From: LMUY01 sp965276785
GTDB taxonomy: Bacteria; Pseudomonadota; Alphaproteobacteria; Acetobacterales; Acetobacteraceae
NCBI GenBank assembly: GCA_965276785.1
Contig: OZ255629.1
Coordinates: 248,001 to 312,000 of the forward strand
Direction of reading: 5' to 3'
Length of the DNA stretch: 64,000 nucleotides
A program made the translations under genes and the position numbers. The notes below the pieces were generated by a model that saw only the letters and a program-made list of their open reading frames with translations, was not told where the DNA came from and ran no database searches. Below, in pieces: positions 41,414-49,176 of this stretch (its first letter is position 1; every line of letters begins with the position of its first letter).

Positions 41414-42247
41414 TTGAGCTTGCGGACGCGCCTGAAGCAAGCGATTTGGCTGTCCGCGCGCCTGCCGCCGGTTCGTCGCGGGCTGATCGCGTATTTCGAG
41501 GCGGTCAGCGCCCGCGACAAGGGATGGAAGCGCGCCCACCCGTTCGACCGTGCCCATGGCGTGCGAACCAGCGGCATGATTCCCGGCTACGTGCTCAAGC
41601 CCGGTGACCCCTGGGATGCGCCCACCACGGCCTATGCCGCCGCCCAGCCGAGCATCATCCGGTCCGCTTTGGCCACCGTGCCCGAGCCGCAACGCTGCCA
41701 CTTCTACGATCTCGGCTGCGGCAAGGGGCGGCCTTTGTTGATCGCTACCGAATTCGGCTTCGCCAGCATCACGGGCGTGGAGCTATCGCCGGCGGTGGCC
41801 GCCATCGCCCGGCGCAACGCTGCCGTGTTCGCCCGCACCTTCCCAGAGCGGACGGCGGTGCACATCCAAACCGGTGACGCCACGACGCCGGCGTTCCCGT
41901 CGCAGCCGTTGGCGATTTTTCTCTACAACTCGTTCGAGCGCTCTCTGGTGGAGCGGCTACTCGCCACGCTGAAGGCTTCGCTGCACGCGACGCCGCGCGA
42001 GGTCTACTTCATTTACTACAATCCCACCAACGCCGACCTGCTCGACGCATCACCGGAGCTTGAGCGACGCTACGCTGCGCAGTTACCTTACGACGCGAGC
42101 GAGTTCGGCTATGGCTCGGCCACCTCCGACACGGTCGTGGTGTGGCAAGACCGGGGCAACCCCCACCCCCGTCCGCCGGGCGACGCCGAAGCGCCCGTGA
42201 CCGTCAGCGAGCCCGGCTGGCGCGCCGACGTTCCCACGGAAATGTAG
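41414..42247 (+). CDS. class I SAM-dependent methyltransferase
   Basis: This protein of about 277 residues has a basic N-terminal region (LRTRLKQAIWLSARLPPVRR), a middle GVRTSGMIPGYVLKPGDP, motif I FYDLGCGKGRPLLIATEFG, and VELSPAVAAIARRNAAVFA, IFLYNSFERSLVERLL and VYFIYYNPTNADLLD. No substrate is predictable; relatives are annotated only as methyltransferases. A TTG near 41414-41420 is the first plausible start. Its TAG stop lies inside the GTAG element of a REP sequence, so the repeat appears to have inserted at, or supplied, the gene's end. Confidence 0.75.
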   Translation: MSLRTRLKQAIWLSARLPPVRRGLIAYFEAVSARDKGWKRAHPFDRAHGVRTSGMIPGYVLKPGDPWDAPTTAYAAAQPSIIRSALATVPEPQRCHFYDLGCGKGRPLLIATEFGFASITGVELSPAVAAIARRNAAVFARTFPERTAVHIQTGDATTPAFPSQPLAIFLYNSFERSLVERLLATLKASLHATPREVYFIYYNPTNADLLDASPELERRYAAQLPYDASEFGYGSATSDTVVVWQDRGNPHPRPPGDAEAPVTVSEPGWRADVPTEM

Positions 42248-42273
42248 GGCGGAAAAGCGCAGCGTCATCCGCC
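42244..42273 (+). repeat. REP palindrome, left of RAYT gene
   Basis: A 30-bp REP-type unit begins GTAGGGCGGAAAAGCGCAGC and ends TCATCCGCC, so GGCGGA pairs with TCCGCC and the conserved GTAG tetranucleotide sits at its head. It overlaps the stop codons of both the methyltransferase (plus strand) and the RAYT gene (minus strand). An inverted copy lies at 42805-42834. Confidence 0.85.
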
Positions 42274-42774
42274 GCCACGTTCCCCAGCTTCCTCCACGCC
42301 ATCGTCCCTACCACGCCAACTCACTGGATAAAGCCCCCGCTCAACGCACCGCTGGAAGGTCGAGTGCCTCCATCCGCTTGGATGTTGCGCATACCCATGT
42401 TTCACCGGGTTAAAGTGCGTGTAATCCACATGCGCGGAATAATCGCGGTCATCGCGAATGATATGTTCCCAATACCGTGGCTGCCAAACGCCTCGCTCAC
42501 TTGGCTGCGCCACCATCTTGGTGAACCTGGTCTTGATCGTGCGCCAGCGCCCGGGGAAGTCGTCATCGCCCTCCGGCAGCGTCCAGACGCAGTGCATGTG
42601 GTCCGGCAAGACGACCCAAGCGTCGATGTGGAACGGCCGGGCTGCCCTCGCGGCGCGGATGGAAGCGCGCAACGCGTCGATTTGGGTCACCAACAGGTCC
42701 GCCCGCCGGTCCAGGAGGTTCACGGTGAAGAAATAGGTGCCACCCAAGACCCGGTTGCGACGGTAATTAGGCAT
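42265..42774 (-). CDS. REP-associated tyrosine transposase (RAYT)
   Basis: This 169-residue Y1/IS200-like protein starts MPNYRRNRVLGGTYFFTVNL and carries the HUH motif in DHMHCVWTLPEGDDDFPGRW, the VWQPRYWEHIIRDDRDYSAH block with the flanking acidic residues, and the nucleophilic Tyr in VDYTHFNPVKHGYAQHPSGW. RAYTs are single-copy, domesticated transposases that recognise and spread REP palindromes. The gene is bracketed by two inverted REP units, the standard RAYT arrangement, and further copies occur at 48634-48716. Confidence 0.92.
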   Translation of the reverse strand: MPNYRRNRVLGGTYFFTVNLLDRRADLLVTQIDALRASIRAARAARPFHIDAWVVLPDHMHCVWTLPEGDDDFPGRWRTIKTRFTKMVAQPSERGVWQPRYWEHIIRDDRDYSAHVDYTHFNPVKHGYAQHPSGWRHSTFQRCVERGLYPVSWRGRDDGVEEAGERGGG

Positions 42775-42804
42775 TGGGCTGTGGGACCGAGAGGCAGTGC
42801 GAGG

Positions 42805-42834
42805 GGCGGATGACGCTTCGCTTTTCCGCCCTAC
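42805..42834 (-). repeat. REP palindrome, right of RAYT gene
   Basis: This is the inverted partner of the unit at 42244. Read on the minus strand it begins GTAGGGCGGAAAAGCGAAGC and ends TCATCCGCC, differing from the left copy at one central position. It lies between the RAYT start and the 3' end of the LysR gene. Confidence 0.85.
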
Positions 42835-42836
42835 GT

Positions 42837-43721
42837 TCACTGGAGCCCTTGGATTTCTGCCAGCAGGAAGTCGCGGAACACTGCGACGCGTTTGGAGTTG
42901 CGCAGCTCCTCCGGATAAACGAAATACACGTCGATCTTCGGCGCCTTCAGGTCCGGCAGCAGCCGCACCAAGCCGCTCACCTCCTCGTCCATCCAGCTCG
43001 GCAGCACGGCGATCCCCACCCCGCCATGCGCCGCCATCGCCATCGCATGCAGCGAGTTGACCTCCAACGCAGCCCGGCGCGGTTGCCCGGAGCGGCGGCC
43101 CGCTTCGGCCAGCCAGTTGATGTCGTTCACCGGCGGCCGGTAATCACCGAACAGGATCAGCGCGTGGTCATCCAACTCCTCCGCCCGGGTGGGCGTGCCG
43201 CGGCGGGCCAGGTAGTCCTTGGAGGCGACGACGCTCCAGCGGATGGTCATCAGGTGGCGCTGCACCAGGTCGGGCTGCCGTGGCGTGTGCATGCGGATGG
43301 CCACATCGGCTTCCCGCATCGCCAGGTCGAGGTCGGAGTCGTCCAGCAGCAGCGTCATCGTTACGTCCGGATAAGCGGCCAGAAAGCCGCCGATGCGGGA
43401 GGACAGCCAGTGCGAGCCGAACCCGACCGTGGTGGTCACCTTGAGCCGTCCGGTCGGACGCTCCTTGCTTTCGGTCAGCAACGCCTCGGTCATTGCCAGC
43501 TTGGCGAACACATCGCGCACCGTGCGGTTCAGGCTTTCGCCCTGCTCGGTCAGGATCAGCCCGCGGGCATGGCGATGGAACAGCGAAACCTGCAGGTTCT
43601 CTTCCAGCGCCGAAATCTGCCGGCTCACCGCCGACTGGCTGAGGTTCAGCGCGTCGCCTGCATGAGTGAAGCTACCGGCCTCCGCGACAGCGTGGAACAC
43701 CCGCAGCTTATCCCAATCCAT
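42837..43721 (-). CDS. LysR-family transcriptional regulator
   Basis: This 294-residue protein starts MDWDKLRVFHAVAEAGSFTH, with the helix-turn-helix in ALNLSQSAVSRQISALEENL, then LFHRHARGLILTEQGE. The effector-binding domain has RLKVTTTVGFGSHWL and VLPSWMDEEVSGLVRLLPDL. The inner ATG at 43721 gives the usual LysR length. The gene lies 97 bp after trxB on the same strand. Such LysR genes beside trxB may respond to redox state, but no peroxide-sensing cysteine pair of OxyR type is seen. Confidence 0.9.
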   Translation of the reverse strand: MDWDKLRVFHAVAEAGSFTHAGDALNLSQSAVSRQISALEENLQVSLFHRHARGLILTEQGESLNRTVRDVFAKLAMTEALLTESKERPTGRLKVTTTVGFGSHWLSSRIGGFLAAYPDVTMTLLLDDSDLDLAMREADVAIRMHTPRQPDLVQRHLMTIRWSVVASKDYLARRGTPTRAEELDDHALILFGDYRPPVNDINWLAEAGRRSGQPRRAALEVNSLHAMAMAAHGGVGIAVLPSWMDEEVSGLVRLLPDLKAPKIDVYFVYPEELRNSKRVAVFRDFLLAEIQGLQ

Positions 43722-43818
43722 AGAGCCCAACCCCTCCCGACTCGCGTCCAATCGCCGGAAGAGTAACAGGCTGAGCAGCTATGTCTTGCGCGAAGTGCTG
43801 CCGAGCGCCGGAATCAGG

Positions 43819-44820
43819 CTAATCCCAGGCGCCGATCATTTGACCGGTCCTGGCTTCGCGCGCCCGCAGCTTCGGCACGGGTGAGTGCTCAGCCAGGTGT
43901 TTTTCCGCCTCCAGCGCCGCCATGCAGCCCATGCCCGCGGCCGTGACGGCTTGGCGGTAGCGTGGATCGGCCACGTCTCCGGCGGCGAACACGCCGGGAA
44001 TATTGGTGGCGGTGGACCAGGGCGCGATGCGGATGTAGCCGCCCTCATCCAACTCGACCTGACCGCGCACCAGGGCGGTCGCCGGGTCGTGCCCGATGGC
44101 GACGAACACGCCATCCACCGGAATGTCGGTCGCCCGGCCGGCTCGGTCGCGCACCCGCACCGCCTGCACCGCCTTCGGCGAGACTGTGCCCAGGATGTCC
44201 TCCACCACGCTGTTCCATATCACCCGCACCTTCGAGTTGGCGAATAGCCGGTCCTGTAGGATGCCTTCGGCGCGGAAGCTGTCGCGGCGATGGATGACGG
44301 TGACGGAGGCGGCGTGATGCGTCAGGTACAGCGCCTCCTCCACCGCCGTGTTGCCGCCGCCGATCACCGCCACCGCCTTGCCGCGGAAGAAGAAGCCGTC
44401 GCAAGTGGCGCAGGCCGACACGCCGGCGCCGGCGAACAGCCGCTCGCTCGGCAGCCCCAGCCAGCGCGCCTGAGCGCCGGTGGCGAGGATGACGGTGTCG
44501 GCAGTGTAGGCGTCGCCGCCATCGCCTTCGGCGCGGAACGGGCGCGCCGACAGGTCGAGCCGGGTGACGATATCGCCCACCAAGCGGGCGCCAACATGCT
44601 CCGCCTGGGCCGCCATTTGCTCCATCAGCCAGGGACCCTGGATCGCCTCGGCAAAGCCGGGGTAATTCTCGACCTCGGTGGTGATGGTGAGCTGCCCGCC
44701 GGGCTGCAGCCCCTGCACCAGTAGCGGCTGCATGTTGGCGCGAGCGGCATAGATGGCCGCCGTGTAGCCAGCCGGGCCGCCGCCGATGATCAGCACCCGG
44801 CTGTGGATCGTCTCTACCAT
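43819..44820 (-). CDS. trxB: thioredoxin-disulfide reductase
   Basis: This 333-residue protein matches TrxB: FAD motif VLIIGGGPAGYTAAIYAARA (9-28), GGQLTITTEVENYPGF, the redox CATC pair Cys137/Cys140 in SACATCDGFFFRGK, the NADPH motif VAVIGGGNTAVEEALYL, IHRRDSFRAE, and a C-terminal VFAAGDVADPRYRQAVTAAG. It reduces thioredoxin with NADPH in the cytoplasm. The inner ATG at 44820 is preferred over 44835. It is divergent from the Lrp-type regulator. Confidence 0.95.
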   Translation of the reverse strand: MVETIHSRVLIIGGGPAGYTAAIYAARANMQPLLVQGLQPGGQLTITTEVENYPGFAEAIQGPWLMEQMAAQAEHVGARLVGDIVTRLDLSARPFRAEGDGGDAYTADTVILATGAQARWLGLPSERLFAGAGVSACATCDGFFFRGKAVAVIGGGNTAVEEALYLTHHAASVTVIHRRDSFRAEGILQDRLFANSKVRVIWNSVVEDILGTVSPKAVQAVRVRDRAGRATDIPVDGVFVAIGHDPATALVRGQVELDEGGYIRIAPWSTATNIPGVFAAGDVADPRYRQAVTAAGMGCMAALEAEKHLAEHSPVPKLRAREARTGQMIGAWD

Positions 44821-44961
44821 CACCCGACTCCGCAAACTGGCTCAGCATATCAGCGCGGCGCGGGCGTGGCGCAAGCGAGCCGTTGCCGCCACGCAGCAGC
44901 GGAAAATTGTCTCGCCTCCTTGCTTTGCGTAACGGTTGATGAAAACTTGCGTGCCAACCGC

Positions 44962-45441
44962 ATGAAACATAGTCCCAGAACCGTTCCTGAACTGGACGCG
45001 ATCGACCGCCGCATCCTCGCCGAGCTACAAGAAGACGGCCGCATGACCAATGTCGAGCTCGCCCGGCGGGCGGACATCTCCGCTCCACCCTGCCTGCGCC
45101 GGGTGCGCCGACTGGAAGAGGCGGGGGTGATTCGCGGCTACCACGCCGACACGGATCCAGCGACGCTGGGCTGGCCGATCGAGTTCTTCGCCATCGTGGG
45201 TCTGGAGAGCCAAAAGCAGACCGTGCTCTCCGCCTTCGAGCGGCTCGTCGCGCGCTGGCCCGAGGTGCGGGCGTGCCACATGATTCGCGGCGGCGGCGAC
45301 TTCCTGCTTCGTCTGGTGGCGCGGGACACGGCGCACGAGAACAGCCTCACTCAGGCACTGACGGGCGCGGAGTCGGTCACCCGGGTGCAGACGCTACAAA
45401 CGATCCACACCAGCCATAATGTTGCCGGGGTTCCAATCTAG
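44962..45441 (+). CDS. Lrp/AsnC family transcriptional regulator
   Basis: This 159-residue protein has the Lrp DNA-binding part, LDAIDRRILAELQEDGRMTN and VELARRADISAPPCLRRVRR, and the RAM effector domain (FFAIVGLESQKQTVLSAFER, VRACHMIRGGGDFLLRLVAR). ATG 44962 gives the usual Lrp length. It lies divergent to trxB and 81 bp before a formate/nitrite transporter gene on the same strand, a likely target. The amino-acid effector is not predictable. Confidence 0.92.
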   Translation: MKHSPRTVPELDAIDRRILAELQEDGRMTNVELARRADISAPPCLRRVRRLEEAGVIRGYHADTDPATLGWPIEFFAIVGLESQKQTVLSAFERLVARWPEVRACHMIRGGGDFLLRLVARDTAHENSLTQALTGAESVTRVQTLQTIHTSHNVAGVPI

Positions 45442-45522
45442 CTGGAGCGGTGTTGGCACGTGGCGTGCTTGTAGCGTAGGGCCTGCCGGTAGGATGCTGG
45501 CGAGGCCAGCGCGCGAGGAACC

Positions 45523-46368
45523 ATGTCGTATCTGATGCCGGCGGAGTTCGTGGTGAAGATGGTGGACGCTGGCGAGGCGAAGGTCCACATGGCGACGCGG
45601 GATGCGTTCATCCGCGCCACTATGGCCGGAGCCATCCTCGCCCTGGCCGCGGTGTTCGCGATCACGGTGACGCAGCAGACCGGCTACCCGATTATCGGCG
45701 CGATCTTGTTCCCGGTTGGGTTCTGCATGCTCTACCTACTGGGCTTCGACCTGCTGACGGGCGTGTTTATGCTGACGCCGCTGGCGCTGATCGACCGGCG
45801 CCCTGGGGTGACGCTTGGCGGCGTGTTGCGGAACTGGGGCGTGGTGTTCCTGGGCAATTACGCCGGGGCGCTGACGGTGGCGGTGATGATGTCGGTGGTG
45901 TTCACCTTCGGCTTCTCCACCGACCCGAACCCGGTGGGCAAGCTGATTGCCAGCATCGGCGAGGCGCGCACGATCGGCTACAAGCATTACGGCGCCGCCG
46001 GAATGCTGACGCTGTTCATCCGCGGCGTGCTCTGCAACTGGATGGTGTCGACCGGGGTGGTGGGGGCGATGCTGTCCAACTCGGTGAGCGGCAAGGTGAT
46101 CGCGATGTGGATGCCGATCATGGTGTTCTTCGCCATGACGTTTGAGCATTCCGTGGTGAACATGTTCCTGTTCCCCTCGGCGCTGATCATGGGCGGCAAG
46201 TTCTCGATCGCGGATTACATTATTTGGAACGAGTTGCCGACCGTGGTGGGCAATGCGCTCGGCGGGATCGCCTTCACCGGGCTCACGCTCTACGCGACGC
46301 ATGTGCGAACGGCGCCGGGTCGAGCGGTGCCGACGCCTGCGGTGACGGGAGGGCAAGTTAGGGCGTGA
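45523..46368 (+). CDS. formate/nitrite transporter family channel
   Basis: This 281-residue, six-helix FNT protein has TRDAFIRATMAGAILALAAV, GAILFPVGFCMLYLLGFDLL with the first half-helix break, RNWGVVFLGNYAGAL, GVLCNWMVSTGVVGAM and MTFEHSVVNMFLFPSALIMG, in which the central proton-relay histidine is His209, the same number as in FocA. The family forms pentameric channels for formate, nitrite or other small monovalent anions. It follows an Lrp gene. No formate or nitrite enzymes are adjacent. Confidence 0.92.
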   Translation: MSYLMPAEFVVKMVDAGEAKVHMATRDAFIRATMAGAILALAAVFAITVTQQTGYPIIGAILFPVGFCMLYLLGFDLLTGVFMLTPLALIDRRPGVTLGGVLRNWGVVFLGNYAGALTVAVMMSVVFTFGFSTDPNPVGKLIASIGEARTIGYKHYGAAGMLTLFIRGVLCNWMVSTGVVGAMLSNSVSGKVIAMWMPIMVFFAMTFEHSVVNMFLFPSALIMGGKFSIADYIIWNELPTVVGNALGGIAFTGLTLYATHVRTAPGRAVPTPAVTGGQVRA

Positions 46369-46383
46369 TGTCCGTTATGCGGC

Positions 46384-46656
46384 TTAGTAGTGGTAGCGGC
46401 ATTGGATGATCTCGACGCGCTGGGCTTCACCTTGGCGTCCTTGCACCCGGTAGACCAGCCGATGCTCGGCCGTGATCCGGCGCGACCACCATCCCGACAA
46501 GTCGCCCTTTAGAGCCTCGGGCTTGCCAATGCCGGTGAACGGGTGTCTGCGCACGTCCTCGACCAGTTCGTTCAGGCGCCGGAGTGTGCCGGTATCAGCC
46601 TGGGCCGCCCAATGCAGGTAGTCCTCCCAGCCGTCGTCGGTGAACCAGACATTCAC
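46384..46656 (-). CDS. Txe/YoeB-type mRNA interferase toxin
   Basis: The 90 residues match YoeB: VWFTDDGWEDYLHWAAQADT, LRRLNELVEDVRRHPFTGIG, KPEALKGDLSGWWSRRITAE, HRLVYRV and a C-terminal IIQCRYHY with the catalytic histidine-tyrosine end. YoeB cleaves mRNA on the ribosome. The start overlaps the antitoxin stop by four bases, the standard toxin-antitoxin layout. Confidence 0.94.
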   Translation of the reverse strand: MNVWFTDDGWEDYLHWAAQADTGTLRRLNELVEDVRRHPFTGIGKPEALKGDLSGWWSRRITAEHRLVYRVQGRQGEAQRVEIIQCRYHY

Positions 46657-46916
46657 CCTTTGGCCGGCAGCAAGTCACGCGGACGGGTCTGCCCCGCCTG
46701 CGCCTGCCGCATGCCGTGAAGCAGCCGCTCAGCGTTTCGTGGGCTGCTCAGCAGATGCACCGTTTCCTGCCAGCCGTCGAACTCGGCCTCGGCGATCATC
46801 ACCACGTTGCCCTTGCCGCCCTGCCGGGTAACAACAATTGGCGCATGGCTCTCTTCGGCCTGGTCCAGGTAACGGGACAGGTTCTGTCGCAGGTCGGTGT
46901 AAGATACATGGGTCAT
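46653..46916 (-). CDS. Phd/YefM family antitoxin
   Basis: The 87 residues start MTHVSYTDLRQNLSRYLDQA, with EESHAPIVVTRQGGKGNVVM and AEAEFDGWQETVHLLSSPRN, a typical YefM fold followed by a flexible toxin-binding tail. It neutralises the YoeB-like toxin encoded downstream and represses the operon. The ATG at 46916 gives the canonical start; the frame is open to 46943 but without conservation. Confidence 0.93.
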   Translation of the reverse strand: MTHVSYTDLRQNLSRYLDQAEESHAPIVVTRQGGKGNVVMIAEAEFDGWQETVHLLSSPRNAERLLHGMRQAQAGQTRPRDLLPAKG

Positions 46917-46947
46917 GGGGCACCTCTTGGTGTCACATAGCACATAA

Positions 46948-46963
46948 GTACGGGTACGTGTAC
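46948..46963. promoter_or_regulatory. candidate YefM-type operator (three GTAC repeats)
   Basis: GTACGGGTACGTGTAC holds three GTAC tetramers at exact 6-bp steps, about 30 bp upstream of the antitoxin start. YefM-family repressors are known to bind palindromes with a TGTACA core, so this cluster is a likely autoregulation site. The interval from here to the Rho gene end (46970-47164) shows no gene, RNA or repeat I can support. Confidence 0.5.
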
Positions 46964-47164
46964 GGTTTTTTCGTCTGCTGACTGAAACACGACCAAGAGG
47001 GGGCCGGGCAACCGGGCTCGGTTCATGCCCAAGCTAGAAAGGCTCAGGCGCGGATGAGCCGAGCATTGTGCGCAGCGATGTCGCGATGCTGGCCAGATCC
47101 GCCGTAGACGCCGCTGGTATCGGCTCCAATCACAACGGCAGCTGCACGCTAAACACCTATCCGA

Positions 47165-48439
47165 TCACGTATTCATCGCGTCGAAGAAGTCCTGGTTGGT
47201 CTTGCTGTATTTCAACTTGTCCAGCAGGAAGTCCATCGCATCTGTGGTGCCCATCGGGTTCAGGATGCGGCGCAGCACCCACATCTTGGATAGCATGCCG
47301 CGCTCCACCAGCAACTCCTCCTTGCGGGTGCCGCTCTTGGTGATGTCGATGGCGGGAAAGGTGCGCTTGTCCGACAGCTTGCGGTCCAGGATGATCTCGC
47401 TGTTGCCGGTGCCCTTGAACTCCTCGAAGATCACCTCGTCCATCCGGCTGCCGGTGTCGATCAGCGCGGTGGCGATGATAGTGAGGCTGCCGCCCTCCTC
47501 GATGTTGCGCGCCGCGCCGAAGAAGCGCTTGGGCCGCTGCAGCGCGTTGGCGTCCACGCCGCCGGTCAGCACCTTGCCGCTTGACGGCACTACCGTGTTG
47601 TAGGCGCGTGCCAGACGGGTGATGCTGTCCAGCAGAATCACCACGTCCCGCTTGTGCTCGACCAGCCGCTTGGCCTTCTCCAACACCATTTCTGTCACCT
47701 GGACGTGCCGGGTTGCCGGCTCGTCGAAGGTGGAGGCGACCACCTCGCCCTTGACCGAGCGGGACATGTCGGTGACTTCCTCCGGCCGCTCGTCGATCAG
47801 CAGCACGAGCAGGAACACTTCCGGGTGGTTTTCGGCGATGGCGGTGGCCATGTTCTGCAGCATCACCGTCTTGCCGGTGCGCGGCGGCGCCACCACCAGG
47901 GCGCGCTGGCCCATGCCAATCGGGGTGATCAAGTCGATCACTCGTGGGGTGAGATCCTTGCCCGGACCCTTGGCGACCGATTGGAAGTTCTCCACCTCCA
48001 TTTTGAGACGCCGGTCGGGGTAGAGCGGCGTGAGGTTGTCGAAGTTGATGCGGTGCTTCACCGCGTCCGGCGGCTCGAAGTTGATGGTATTGGGCTTGAG
48101 CAGGGCAAAGTAGCGCTCGCCGTCCTTCGGCGCCCGAATTTGGCCTTCCACGCTGTCGCCGGTGCGCAGGGCGAAGCGGCGGACTTGGCTTGGGCTGATG
48201 TAGATGTCGTCCGGTCCCGGCAGATAATTGGCCTGGGCGCTGCGCAGGAAGCCGAAGCCGTCCGACAGGATTTCCAGCGTGCCCTCGCCGTGGATGGCCT
48301 GCTCGTTGTCGGCCAGGTTCTTCAGGATGGCGAACATCATGTCCTGCTTGCGCAGGGTGGATGCGTTCTCGATCTGCAACGACTCGGCGAAGGATAGCAG
48401 GTCGGACGGCGATTTTGCCTTGAGTTCGGCAAGGTGCAT
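47165..48439 (-). CDS. rho: transcription termination factor Rho
   Basis: This 424-residue protein is a complete Rho: N-terminal LAELKAKSPSDLLSFAESLQ, the RNA-binding cold-shock-like domain with GEGTLEILSDGFGFLRSAQA, Walker A in VVAPPRTGKTVMLQNMA, Walker B in FLLVLLIDERPEEVTDM, the Q/R-loop region LVEHKRDVVILLDSITRLAR, and a C-terminal AMDFLLDKLKYSKTNQDFF. It is the hexameric helicase that terminates untranslated transcripts. It lies next to hemJ, a common alphaproteobacterial order, separated by a REP pair. Confidence 0.97.
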   Translation of the reverse strand: MHLAELKAKSPSDLLSFAESLQIENASTLRKQDMMFAILKNLADNEQAIHGEGTLEILSDGFGFLRSAQANYLPGPDDIYISPSQVRRFALRTGDSVEGQIRAPKDGERYFALLKPNTINFEPPDAVKHRINFDNLTPLYPDRRLKMEVENFQSVAKGPGKDLTPRVIDLITPIGMGQRALVVAPPRTGKTVMLQNMATAIAENHPEVFLLVLLIDERPEEVTDMSRSVKGEVVASTFDEPATRHVQVTEMVLEKAKRLVEHKRDVVILLDSITRLARAYNTVVPSSGKVLTGGVDANALQRPKRFFGAARNIEEGGSLTIIATALIDTGSRMDEVIFEEFKGTGNSEIILDRKLSDKRTFPAIDITKSGTRKEELLVERGMLSKMWVLRRILNPMGTTDAMDFLLDKLKYSKTNQDFFDAMNT

Positions 48440-48633
48440 TGGGGGCGGGCCTCGATGGACGGGGTGAGTGCAGATGAGACGCTGCTACCGGTCTGTCGGC
48501 GCTATGGGCGGTCTGGGCCGCGCATGACGACTATCCGGGCGGGTGAGAAGCAGAGACGGGGCTTGGATGGCCCTGCCGCCGGAGGCACCCTATGCATGGT
48601 CTTGCCATGGCGTCAACCTTGGGAAGAGGAGAC

Positions 48634-48716
48634 GTAGAGCGGAAGAGCGAAGCGTTATCCGCCTCTGGCCCCCATCGCACGAGCCGGCGGATGACGCTTG
48701 CGCTCTTCCGCCCTAC
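48634..48716. repeat. inverted pair of REP palindromes (BIME-like) between hemJ and rho
   Basis: A plus-strand REP (48634-48663, GTAGAGCGGAAGAGCGAAGC then GTTATCCGCC) faces a minus-strand REP (48686-48716, ending CTCTTCCGCCCTAC on the plus strand). About 22 bp lie between them. They share the GTAG head, the GCGGA/TCCGC stem and the AAGCG core with the units flanking the RAYT gene. The rest of the 284-bp interval (48440-48633) has no gene. Confidence 0.82.
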
Positions 48717-48723
48717 AATCGGC

Positions 48724-49176
48724 TCAGCCCGGCTGGACGATCGCCATGATCACAATTACCACCATCAGCACCGTCGGCACCTCGTTGGCATAGCGGTAGA
48801 ATCGTTGCGGCCGCTGATTACGGTCTTCCAGGAAGTCGCGCCGCCACTTCGACACTGCGCCGTGGAAGCCGCTCATCAGCACCGCCCCGGTCAGCTTCAC
48901 ATGCCACCAGGGCGCGCTCCAACTCACCGCACCCGGCGTCAGCACCATCAGGATACCGAAGCTCCACGCGGCAATCATCGCCGGGGTGGTGATTTGTTTC
49001 AGCAACCGCCGTTCCATCACCTTAAACCGCTCGCTTTCCGCCGAGCCGCGCGGCACCTGACAGTGATACACATACAAGCGCGGCAGATAGAACAGCCCGG
49101 CCATCCAAGCGATCACGGCGATGATGTGGAACGACTTGACCCACAGGAAATACGGCGCCAAGGCGAGAATGGTCAC
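48724..49176 (-). CDS. hemJ: protoporphyrinogen IX oxidase HemJ
   Basis: This 150-residue membrane protein has four helices and the HemJ hallmarks: WVKSFHIIAVIAWMAGLFYL with the conserved His, PRLYVYHCQ, MERRLLKQITTPAMIAAWSF, WWHVKLTGAVLMSGFHG with His/Lys, and RRDFLEDRN near the end. HemJ oxidises protoporphyrinogen to protoporphyrin in haem synthesis, passing electrons to the respiratory chain. A GTG at 49176 overlaps the stop of the dipeptidase gene (GTGA), so the two are co-translated. Confidence 0.93.
   Translation of the reverse strand: MTILALAPYFLWVKSFHIIAVIAWMAGLFYLPRLYVYHCQVPRGSAESERFKVMERRLLKQITTPAMIAAWSFGILMVLTPGAVSWSAPWWHVKLTGAVLMSGFHGAVSKWRRDFLEDRNQRPQRFYRYANEVPTVLMVVIVIMAIVQPG

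Noticed and set aside
47040..47164. Possible small RNA or terminator downstream of rho
   Set aside because: No strong stem followed by a T-run could be found by eye.
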